Assembly: GCF_029784135.1 (NCBI RefSeq)
Contig: NC_073745.1
Span: 161,647,335 to 161,711,334 of the forward strand
Direction: 5' to 3'
DNA from: Toxorhynchites rutilus septentrionalis
Lineage: Eukaryota > Arthropoda > Insecta > Diptera > Culicidae
DNA length: 64,000 bases
The position numbers and the translations under genes were made by a program. Every line of letters starts with the position of its first letter. The stretch's first letter is position 1. Below the pieces are notes generated by a model. It did not search any database. It was not told where the DNA came from and saw only the letters and a program-made list of their open reading frames with translations. This document shows positions 1 through 9,668 of the stretch, one piece after another.

Positions 1-441
1 TGCAAATACATTCCCAGCTGTATTTGACAATATGGAAGATAGATCAGAACCTCAACTATCGGATTATATTGCAAACTAAATTTGGAACATTTTTGCAGTT
101 TATTTATTAACTGAAGAAAAAGTTGATGGAGAGAAATCGATCAAGTCACTTACACCCTATGCATTCTAAGCGCCTCACATGTTTTTACTGGTAAGAAAAA
201 TCGATAATTGTGTTCGGTATTGATAATTGTCTTGTATAACATTTATGAGTATTTTTTTTATTCCATCCATACATAACACACGAAGCATTTCGTCTAGGGT
301 CACAGAGGGCGGCTTTCACCATATCTCATTCCACTTCGGCATCTTCTATCTGATACGCACCATCTAACGACTAATTACCATCATCATTCGGTTGTAAACA
401 CTGGTGGAGTGAACAAGCAATACCCAACAACCAAACAAAAC
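1..441. other. Left-edge non-coding DNA
   Basis: I recognise no coding region, RNA gene or repeat end here. The stretch leads into a histone-type stem-loop and a GACGTAG-family end just downstream, so it may be the interior of a GACGTAG-family element whose other end lies outside the window. That placement is inference. Confidence 0.3.
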
Positions 442-457
442 GGCCCTTTCCAGGGCC
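442..457 (+). promoter_or_regulatory. Histone-mRNA-like 3' stem-loop
   Basis: The sequence GGCCCTTTCCAGGGCC has a perfect 6-bp stem (GGCCCT/AGGGCC) around a four-base loop. It is preceded by an A-rich CAAAAC and followed by ACCA, the flanks expected of replication-dependent histone mRNAs. The loop TTCC departs by one base from the usual TTTC. No histone coding sequence is recognisable upstream. It lies 54 bases before a GACGTAG-family end (511-545), the same family that carries H2A pseudogenes near 58-59.8 kb. It may be a relic of a captured histone 3' end, or a chance hairpin. Confidence 0.5.
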
Positions 458-510
458 ACCAGACTATTATGAAAGAGTTTAATTCTTCAAACATATCCAA
501 AATCAACAGA

Positions 511-545
511 TAGCCTAACGGAATCCTACGTCAACTATGCGGTCG
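511..545 (-). repeat. GACGTAG-family terminal motif (locus A)
   Basis: These 35 bases are repeated without change at 53963-53997, where they form the right end of a short MITE. They contain CCTACGTCAACTATGCGG, the reverse complement of the family's subterminal GTTGACGTAG motif. The partner end is not visible to the left, so it may lie outside the window. Confidence 0.6.
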
Positions 546-555
546 GTGGGAATCG

Positions 556-1640
556 CATGAAAGGGCTTGACTAGTAGAACACAGTTATTTATGAAAAATG
601 CAAATCCAAAATGGCCGCAACCACAAAATGGCGCCATATATATTTCCAAAACCTCATCAATATTTGTATCAAATGAAAGTGCTCGACTAGTAGAACATAG
701 CAGATCATGAATAATTCAAATCTAAGATGGCCGCAGCCCCCAAACAACTTATTACTTTTTAAATAGTTTCATTCAGTTTGACCTGTTTGTATGTATGTTA
801 GAATGTTTGTAGGGTTGTCCCACATTAATAGAAAATTGACCCCGTCCCTGTTGATAGATTGATTTGAAATTTGGAAGACACCTTAAATTCTACTGTCATT
901 ATAAAACTGCGTACTCCATGATCTTGAACAATTCAATCTGGCCGTCGATAAAAAATGGCTGAATGGCTTGACTTAGAGAACACAATACATAATAAATAAA
1001 ATAAATTTAAAAGGGTCGCTGCCACTAAATGGTCGACTATGTATTTATTGCAATCCTCAATATCGATATCAAATGAAATGATTTGACTAATAGAATACAG
1101 TACATCATGAAAATATTCCGATGAAAATTAGGTAAGAAATAAACGCTAAATTTCCATTATCCACAGTAAGTTGTTTCATCATATACCCCACGATTTTATT
1201 TTAGTCTCATCATTGCCCTAGATTAATGAAGGAAAGGATGTAATAACTACTAACTGCTACTTGCCTAATTATTTTCTAGCTTTAATACATTAAACCGTTT
1301 GACTTAAAAATTGTTTAATTATTTTATTTTATAGTTTTTAGTAAATTATTTGTATCATTAGTTTACTTCGCTTCAATAATACCATTCAACTTTTTTTTTA
1401 TTTTTGTTTCTTACCTAACTTTCTTCGGAATATTTTAATGATGTACTGTAATCTATTAGTCAAATCATTTCATTTGATATCAATATTGAGGGGATTGCAA
1501 AAAATACATAGTCGACCATTCTGTGGCTACTTCTTTTGAATTTATGACTCATATATATGTATATGGCGCCATCTTGTGTTCCGGATAATCGAACCCCGGA
1601 TAATCGAGTCTCCGGATAATCGAGTTCGACCTGTATTTGG
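556..1640. repeat. Fold-back repeat block with about 110-bp direct repeats
   Basis: Diverged direct repeats built around 'gactagtagaacacag' and 'aatggccgc' begin near 568, 681, 964 and 1080. A long inverted repeat then follows: 1021-1143 matches the reverse complement of about 1405-1527 through nearly all of its length, around a 260-bp AT-rich centre. Three copies of CCGGATAATCGA at about 1581-1629 close the block. I see no coding capacity. It resembles a non-autonomous fold-back DNA element or MITE array. No target duplication was resolved. Confidence 0.6.
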
Positions 1641-3301
1641 AAATTGGAAAAAAGTCTTCCTTTTTTCAACAGGCAATTTCGTCCGCTTTACTAAGAATGT
1701 TTAAAAGATGAAATTTTGACGCCGACAAACAAACCAACACTTGTAGACAAAAAACATCCAATTTGAAAAAAAATTATTAATTATACTGCAACTATAAATA
1801 GAAACATAATTTTCACTTTATTACCACATCATTTGTAGACAATTGATCAAGCTGAACTGGACACCTAAAGAATATCCTTTATCGATATATAAACCCCATC
1901 CTAACGGTTCCAGGAAACTTATAGTTCTTTATGAACTTCCTGACAGTTTCGAGAAGATGGTCGTATGGAATCGAACTCCAATTAACGCTGAACAATCCCT
2001 TCCGGTTACGACCTGTAACTAATTTCTTAATTAAGAATGGAGAAAGTTGAAATCCGTTTTGTGCTCGAGGGATTTCCTCAATTTACAGAACATTCCTTCT
2101 CATCTCATCAATAAAACCTCTTGTTTCATACGAAGGCTTCTTAGTGAATTCGATTGAAATTCATTTTTTCCAGGAGCCATTTCCAATTTTTCGTTTTCGG
2201 CAACCATCATTTATATTTGGTAGCATATCAATTTGTTTGTACCAAAATTACCAAAGTATTACAAAAGAATTCGTATTTCATCAGAGGTAATAGAAAATCA
2301 TAAATGATTAGCATAACGGAAAAAGATAGTGGAGACTCGGGCCGTCGTTTGAATTTGAATTTTATGAGGTTAAATTCTGCATTGTTCTTTTTACATCGAA
2401 AATCTTAAATAATTACTATGCGTCCCACACTGATTTGGAATTATTTACACAATATGTAACACCATTTATAGCATTTCTACGAATGATGATAACTCATCAG
2501 ATTTGGGCATTCAGAAACATAAACAGATAACCGTAGCTCCCTGACTCGGGTCGTTAAAATTGACAAATGATTTCCCCATTTCCCTTCTGTCTGCTGAGAC
2601 ATTGAAGAGAACCCCGTGTTGTGTAACAATAAATGCGGAAGTTAGATAAGTGCCTAACATTCACACCTTGGACACCAGTATAACCTTCATGGGAAGTCTA
2701 TAAACAACATATAGTGGCTTTATTGCTTTGTCTATCAAACGGCCCCTCCAGTGCATTTTCCGTCAACATATGAACATGAAAGCTCATTCAGGCGTCCTTT
2801 TGTACAACGGTTATCTACCATCGATTGGCCACAGTTGCTGACACAAACGTGAGTGAATGAAAAACTGAGCTTTGTATATCAACTTTGAGGACAACTGAAC
2901 GAGGGAAAGGAATGGTTGCAGGGGAAAACATCTGATCGATATAATGGTCATGAGACTATTTCCCCCTTCGACGCAATTCCATCACGTGAAACCTTGCTCT
3001 AAATAATGAGTTATCTTGAAATATTAGGGTAGACATTCGGTACAATGAAAACAATTTAGTTACAATGTAATGTAGAACGGAACCTTTGGGATACTTATGT
3101 ATTTCAATTATAACATTATACACGAATCGAGTTATCTCGAAGTTCTTAACTAATAAATTTGGTATATGTGGTTTAGTAGTGTTTGCAATTAGTGAGACTA
3201 TAAGTGAGTATTTTAAAGCGTTCGTTCTGATTTGAGTATTACTGAAATTTGGGGATACGAAGCTATACAAACGTTCCCAAAATAAGCTTTCTTTATTCAC
3301 T
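1641..3301. other. Unassigned AT-rich DNA
   Basis: No recognisable gene. A 114-codon minus-strand open frame at 2956-3300 has no family signature that I recognise and no supporting features, so I do not call it a gene. Confidence 0.3.
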
Positions 3302-3639
3302 AACGGATATAGGCTGTCTCGAAAGTTACTGACCTTAAATTTTTACGCATGAATATTTCAATAAGTAATGAATGAATAATAAGTAATGAATCTCCAATAA
3401 ATTATGTACAAGGTTCATTTGTCACTTGGATAAAATTGAAATTGTCTACACAGATTTTAATCAAAAACAAGGTGGTTTTTGAAATCTATTGTAAATTCGC
3501 AAATATTGCAATAAGTACCAATGTTAGCATACTAATATAAGTACTAACGCAAATGTTTCATATTGATAGGTTAAGTATTTTTTTAGCCGTTCGATCAAAG
3601 CTTGAAATGAATTAACAGTAACACAGTAAAACTATTTTT

Positions 3640-3925
3640 TTTCAAAATTCAATTTTATTATTCAACATAATTGCCTTCGAGGGCGATACATACTTTTACT
3701 TTTCGATACCATTTTTATAGTACTCTTTCGGTTTTTTCCAAAATAGACCTCAGAATCGGTAATCACTTCATCATCGGTCTTAAATTTTATGCCAGCGTGC
3801 ATTCCCTTCAGGTCTGCGAACAGAAAATAGTTGCTGGTGGCCAGATCTGGAGAATACGGTGGATGCGGAAGCAATTCGAAGCCCAATTCATGCAATTTTG
3901 CCATCGTTTTCATTGATTTGTGATT
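3640..3925 (-). pseudogene. Mariner transposase C-terminal relic
   Basis: The minus strand encodes a mariner-type C-terminus. It has an ELGFELLPHPPYSPDLA block around the third catalytic aspartate, then YFLFADLKGM and a VCIALEGNYVE-like end reached only after a frameshift near 3690-3720. The usual PSD after YSPDLA reads TSN, so the final catalytic aspartate is lost. The N-terminal helix-turn-helix and the first two catalytic aspartates are absent. A short sequence at about 3309 (ataggctgtctcgaaag) resembles a mariner terminal repeat, but no partner was identified. This is a dead fragment. Confidence 0.75.
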
Positions 3926-4445
3926 TTTCCATTTTCTTCACAGTAACAAAAGTTGTTTCACTCTCAATGCTGTAACTCACGAACCAATTGACGGATTGCT
4001 GTCAAATTTTGACACGTATCCATTGAAAGATGGTGCTTTGTGATAGTCAAGCAGATTTTTGAAAGAGGTACCAGAAGCAAAATAGTTGAGGATCTGTCCA
4101 TTAATACTGCTGAGAAGCACCATATCACTTCTAGGTGGATTAATTTGATTTTTTCATCGTTTAACGAACATTCGTAATGAGTTCAGATCTTAGTTCAATA
4201 AAATTATTCCGCTCACGAGCGATGAATTCTACGCTTCGTACATTATAAACCTGTCCATATTCCCCCCAATACATGTCTATATTACCCGCATCGAAAAGAA
4301 TGTTCTATTTTTTTGTTTGTTTTAATTTCAGTAAAAACATTGAAAAACACTTTTTTGTAAAATATTTGGCCGATTATTTCGAAAAACAACTTATTGAATT
4401 GAAAGAAAATGCATTCATGTTTTAAGAAACATGAGTTTTCAACTA

Positions 4446-4852
4446 CAGGGTAACTTCGATATAACGTACATTTTACTTTCAAAATTGTACGTAGTATCGA
4501 ATTGTACGTTATATCGAAGCACAATAAAGAACTCAGAAACGTAGCTTATATTGCTGTTTGAGAAAGGTTAATGAAAAAAATCAACTAGAAAACGAAGCTA
4601 ATCTTTCTCATGATGTTTCCTGATGTTTACTGTAAATTAAAATTTGGTTCAATTAGAATCTTGAATCAAAAAAACAGTTGTACTTCAGGATTGATTGAGA
4701 GTATAAATCAAGCTTTAGTATCAAAATGCAGATAATTTATTGTTCTTTCAGAAAAAATATTCCTTTGGACTTTGAAAATGTGTACGTTATATCGAGTGAC
4801 GTTATATCGAGGGTACGCTATAACGAGGGTACGTTATATCGAAGTTTCCCTG
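4446..4852. mobile_element. 407-bp non-autonomous DNA element, TA target site
   Basis: The left end CAGGGTAACTTCGATATAAC and the reverse complement of the right end CAGGGAAACTTCGATATAAC are near-identical terminal inverted repeats of about 25 bp. TA dinucleotides flank both sides (4444-4445 and 4853-4854), which is the Tc1/mariner/pogo target duplication. Further copies of 'acgttatatcga' occur just inside both ends and may be transposase-binding sites. There is no coding capacity. The CAGGG start and TA target point to a pogo/Tigger-like MITE, though the parent element is not visible. Confidence 0.8.
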
Positions 4853-4914
4853 TATATAATTGAAGTTCTTCTTAACATGTCCGTCTTACCCCCACATTGT
4901 ACAACTTGAAGACT

Positions 4915-5211
4915 TGCTCATATATCTTTTTGCTTAGAATGAAAGTTTCCTATTGGGATGATTAATGGTCAGCTGCATCCCAATAGGAAGTAGCCCGTGT
5001 CGGGCACACGTATAGAGCATCGAAGACTGCAACATACCAATTATGAGAACACTTGTAATACTAACCTCGAGCCAACCGCGAGTAATCGGTTACATATTAC
5101 TAACATAGTTGTAAGACAAAATATGTCAAAATATTGGACTCCCGGCCCCGTCAGGCTAACGCCACATGTGCCTTAATAAAAAATATATTTTGGGAAAAAA
5201 AAAAAAAAAAA
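4915..5211 (+). mobile_element. 5'-truncated non-LTR retrotransposon insertion
   Basis: A 3' UTR fragment ends in a run of 19 A and is flanked by a perfect 12-bp target duplication, AACTTGAAGACT (4903-4914 and 5212-5223). Its last 90 bases recur in reverse orientation at about 42700-42786, also next to a homopolymer tail, so both are 3' ends of one non-LTR family. An internal CTCGAG..ACCGCGAGTAATCGG segment is shared with the 3' UTR at 29040-29065. No protein remains. The poly(A) tail and 3' UTR suggest a Jockey-type element, but the clade is uncertain. Confidence 0.85.
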
Positions 5212-5860
5212 AACTTGAAGACTGACTAGAAAGTGCTATTCTACTAGCTGAAATATCCGGCTATTGTACCTTCAGATTATCTTAGGTTAAACTGACCAGA
5301 CGTCCCGCGTTACGCGGGACAGTCCCGCATTTCAACAAAATGTCCCGCGTAAGATTCCGTCCCGCGAAACGTCCCGCATTTAGCAAAAGAAACGAAAATG
5401 TCCCGCGATATCAATATATTTCAATATCACAATTTGATCATGTTGATTTTCTTAGATGGATGAAGCTCAAAAAAAAAAACCTTTTATTTGGCAGACTGTT
5501 CAAGAGCGCTTCTAATGCATCCAAGGATTAATACGTTGAGCTGGTTGCATCGCACCGACATTGGGCTTTTTGTTTAGAGAGTGTCAACTGTAACAACAGC
5601 AACAAAATTGGAAAATGGTTTTTATAAAAGTCCCCTATTGATCCGCAGGGACCAACGTGAGTCAGACGAAAAGTTCATCTTTGGTCCCCTAGCTCGGTCA
5701 GGGCTTAACGTTTTAAATAAGCCGGAAGAACTAGTGTATACTCGACAGAAAGAGGAAGGGTTGTTTGATGAAGTATCGTAAATGAAGCGCTGGGCGGTCT
5801 TACGGAAGTTGGCCGGAACCTGAACCATGTCCGATGAAAAAATGTATATCGGCGTGTTTT

Positions 5861-6260
5861 TTACCTTTTCGTGGCTTTGGGGGCCGTCTCTCTATTTTGG
5901 CCATTCGCCCAAAAGTTTTCCATCGGGCGCAGCTGGGGAATGTTGGGATGGTTGGTGGTCTTCGCGACAATGTTTATCTTCAGATGATCGGTCCTCCAGT
6001 GATCTTTTGGCATACAGGGCTGATTCCAGGTTCGGCATAAAGACCACATCACCTTCCCAACTCCGGCAAGCACTTCGTACTATATTTCTCCTCGTTCAAC
6101 ATATGACTCGAAAGAAGAGCGGCTTGGACATTCCCTTCACGTCTGTCAGACGTTCGAGAACTTGGTGTGAATGTGAATATATTCGACGTCATCGCTTACC
6201 TGGGGAACGTAAAGTACCCGGTCCCCTGCAATTCGTTGAATTCTAGCATCAAGTACATCT
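5861..6260 (-). pseudogene. IS630-Tc1-mariner superfamily transposase relic
   Basis: The minus strand shows pieces of a DDE transposase in more than one frame. In order these are a KDEMYLMLEFNELQGTGYFT-like first-aspartate region (about 6190-6270), a FMPNLESALYA segment corresponding to the FWPDLASAHYA block of the family (Asp changed to Asn), and then NHPNIPQLRPMENFWA, corresponding to the NPPNxPQLRPIExFW block with the final acidic residue. The last two blocks are in different frames. No intact frame remains. It sits inside the hAT-like element and is on the opposite strand to the hAT relic. Confidence 0.65.
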
Positions 6261-6695
6261 CGTCTTTCATTATGAGTACGAAAAGAAGTTTTTCACCAGC
6301 ACCTCAAACTACTCCTTCTGAGTGATTACCTACTGCTCAGATACGGCTGGTTTCGTCTGACGCTTCCGCATAAAATGTCCATTTTGGCCAGATTCTTCTC
6401 CACCGTTTGGCCGGTTGATTCGATCTCCCGGCTTAAGGAGCGACAAAGAGATGATATTCTAAATACCAGATCGGCTATATCTGGCGGACACAAAGATCCT
6501 CAGGATGTCCAACTCTTTCGCTGTGGGGTGGAGCTTGCAGTATGGAAAAATCATCAAGTTGCTTGACAGTGCTGCTGCAGCGAATCAACATCCTTGAATC
6601 ATTTTTGTTCTAGACTTAATAAATGTAAGATTTGAAGAAAAATTTTTCCTATAGATTATCTTTCATTGCCATCCGAAATTAGTCCATTTTTTTGA

Positions 6696-6956
6696 ATGCA
6701 TACGTTAACACTAAAATCGATGAAAAATGAATTGGAATTTTCGGAATGCTCGATAATCGGTAATTTGAAGAAAATTATAGAATTTGAATCGTGCTTGCCA
6801 GGCGTAAATGCTCTGATTGAGCGAGTGATTTTTGGGCGTAAACAAAATCTAAACCACCGAAAATCACAACTGAGTGCCGATACTCAGAAAGAAATAATAC
6901 TGAACAGTTTAGACTCGCTAAACTATGGTTTATGTTCACATAACGTATATACATAA
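6696..6956 (+). pseudogene. hAT transposase C-terminal (dimerisation) relic
   Basis: An 86-codon plus-strand frame contains CLPGVNALIERV about 36 residues in and LNHRKSQLSADTQKEIIL downstream. These correspond to the PxSxxxxERxFS and RNxLSxxTxxxL blocks of the hAT C-terminal domain. The upstream catalytic domain and zinc finger are missing. It lies about 50 bp from the right terminal repeat, as expected for the end of a hAT transposase gene. Confidence 0.6.
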
Positions 6957-7016
6957 CGTTTTGTTTTTTGTGTCCCGCGCTAGACCTCTGACCATCTGGT
7001 CACTTTATCTTAGGTT

Positions 7017-7492
7017 CAAGTCCCTGCAAAATTCTTTCAAAGCTTCGACTCTATGGACAGCATAGAAAATACCGTGAACAGTTTTCGATGTAAAAGCAAA
7101 TATATTCTGGGAAGATAGAACTTCTAAGTTACGAGAGAAAGCAAATGATTGTGTAACAAAATTGTGCATTTATCTGTCTATAAAAGTGACGCTTTTGTTT
7201 TCCTTATTTTAATTTTCATTCTTCCTGATTTTTTCAAATTACAGTTAGCAACCTACAAGTGAATGTTTAATGATATACGACGCAAAGAAAAAATCTTGGT
7301 AAAATTTTCTCTTACTGAAGGACACGTCGAATATTAATCAATTTACACGCATGCGTGGTAGATCTAATTTTGACACCCTTTATAAAATCTTGTAGGAAGC
7401 AGTGAGGTTTAATCTGGGGTTAGTTTCCTAACAGGGATCCACAAATGATTATATTTTTATATTTTTGTATTTTTATATTATTTTTTTTTTTG
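7017..7492. other. Unassigned DNA before the 8-bp array
   Basis: No gene recognised. The last 50 bases are a degenerate T-rich tract (ATATTTTT, TTTTTTTTT) that could have seeded the adjacent satellite. Confidence 0.3.
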
Positions 7493-9668
7493 TATTTTTG
7501 TATTTTTGTATTTTTGTATTTTTGTATTTTTGTATTTTTGTATTTTTGTATTTTTGTATTTTTGTATTTTTGTATTTTTGTATTTTTGTATTTTTGTATT
7601 TTTGTATTTTTGTTTTTTTGTATTTTTGTATTTTTGTATTTTTGTATTTTTGTATTTTTGTATTTTTGTATTTTTGTATTTTTGTATTTTTGTATTTTTG
7701 TATTTTTGTATTTTTGTATTTTTGTATTTTTGTATTTTTGTATTTTTGTATTTTTGTATTTTTGTATTTTTGTATTTTTGTATTTTTGTATTTTTGTATT
7801 TTTGTATTTCTGTATTTTTGTATTTTTGTATTTTTGTATTTTTGTATTTTTGTATTTTTGTATTTTTGTATTTTTGTATTTTTGTATTTTTGTATTTTTG
7901 TATTTTTGTATTTTTGTATTTTTGTATTTTTGTATTTTTGTATTTTTGTATTTTTGTATTTTTGTATTTTTGTATTTTTGTATTTTTGTATTTTTGTATT
8001 TTTGTATTTTTGTATTTTTGTATTTTTGTATTTTTGTATTTTTGTATTTTTGTATTTTTGTATTTTTGTATTTTTGTATTTTTGTATTTTTGTATTTTTG
8101 TATTTTTGTATTTTTGTATTTTTGTATTTTTGTATTTTTGTATTTTTGTATTTTTGTATTTTTGTATTTTTGTATTTTTGTATTTTTGTATTTTTGTATT
8201 TTTGTATTTTTGTATTTTTGTATTTTTGTATTTTTGTATTTTTGTATTTTTGTATTTTTGTATTTTTGTATTTTTGTATTTTTGTATTTTTGTATTTTTG
8301 TATTTTTGTATTTTTGTATTTTTGTATTTTTGTATTTTTGTATTTTTGTATTTTTGTATTTTTGTATTTTTGTATTTTTGTATTTTTGTATTTTTGTATT
8401 TTTGTATTTTTGTATTTTTGTATTTTTGTATTTTTGTATTTTTGTATTTTTGTATTTTTGTATTTTTGTATTTTTGTATTTTTGTATTTTTGTATTTTTG
8501 TATTTTTGTATTTTTGTATTTTTGTATTTTTGTATTTTTGTATTTTTGTATTTTTGTATTTTTGTATTTTTGTATTTTTGTATTTTTGTATTTTTGTATT
8601 TTTGTATTTTTGTATTTTTGTATTTTTGTATTTTTGTATTTTTGTATTTTTGTATTTTTGTATTTTTGTATTTTTGTATTTTTGTATTTTTGTATTTTTG
8701 TATTTTTGTATTTTTGTATTTTTGTATTTTTGTATTTTTGTATTTTTGTATTTTTGTATTTTTGTATTTTTGTATTTTTGTATTTTTGTATTTTTGTATT
8801 TTTGTATTTTTGTATTTTTGTATTTTTGTATTTTTGTATTTTTGTATTTTTGTATTTTTGTATTTTTGTATTTTTGTATTTTTGTATTTTTGTATTTTTG
8901 TATTTTTGTATTTTTGTATTTTTGTATTTTTGTATTTTTGTATTTTTGTATTTTTGTATTTTTGTATTTTTGTATTTTTGTATTTTTGTATTTTTGTATT
9001 TTTGTATTTTTGTATTTTTGTATTTTTGTATTTTTGTATTTTTGTATTTTTGTATTTTTGTATTTTTGTATTTTTGTATTTTTGTATTTTTGTATTTTTG
9101 TATTTTTGTATTTTTGTATTTTTGTATTTTTGTATTTTTGTATTTTTGTATTTTTGTATTTTTGTATTTTTGTATTTTTGTATTTTTGTATTTTTGTATT
9201 TTTGTATTTTTGTATTTTTGTATTTTTGTATTTTTGTATTTTTGTATTTTTGTATTTTTGTATTTTTGTATTTTTGTATTTTTGTATTTTTGTATTTTTG
9301 TATTTTTGTATTTTTGTATTTTTGTATTTTTGTATTTTTGTATTTTTGTATTTTTGTATTTTTGTATTTTTGTATTTTTGTATTTTTGTATTTTTGTATT
9401 TTTGTATTTTTGTATTTTTGTATTTTTGTATTTTTGTATTTTTGTATTTTTGTATTTTTGTATTTTTGTATTTTTGTATTTTTGTATTTTTGTATTTTTG
9501 TATTTTTGTATTTTTGTATTTTTGTATTTTTGTATTTTTGTATTTTTGTATTTTTGTATTTTTGTATTTTTGTATTTTTGTATTTTTGTATTTTTGTATT
9601 TTTGTATTTTTGTATTTTTGTATTTTTGTATTTTTGTATTTTTGTATTTTTGTATTTTTGTATTTTTG
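7493..9668. repeat. (TATTTTTG)n minisatellite, 272 copies
   Basis: An uninterrupted tandem array of the 8-mer TATTTTTG spans 2176 bp, which is 272 units. The register is never broken. I find only two substitutions, A to T at 7614 and T to C at 7810, both in the left 15 percent. Because 8 is not a multiple of 3 and no frame contains a stop, all six frames stay open for over 700 codons. These open frames are artefacts of the repeat and not genes. The homogeneity implies recent expansion, or a length estimated by the assembler. Confidence 0.97.

Larger units (their letters stand above)
5289..7004 (+). mobile_element. hAT-like DNA transposon relic
   Basis: The ends are inverted: the left reads ACTGACCAGA, and the reverse complement of the right reads AGTGACCAGA. 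TCCCGCG-rich subterminal repeats follow inside both ends. A plus-strand hAT C-terminal dimerisation relic lies near the right end. The flanks carry a 12-bp direct repeat TTATCTTAGGTT (5277-5288 and 7005-7016), longer than the 8-bp duplication usual for hAT. The centre holds a minus-strand IS630-Tc1-mariner transposase relic, which implies a nested insertion or a composite element. Confidence 0.6.
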
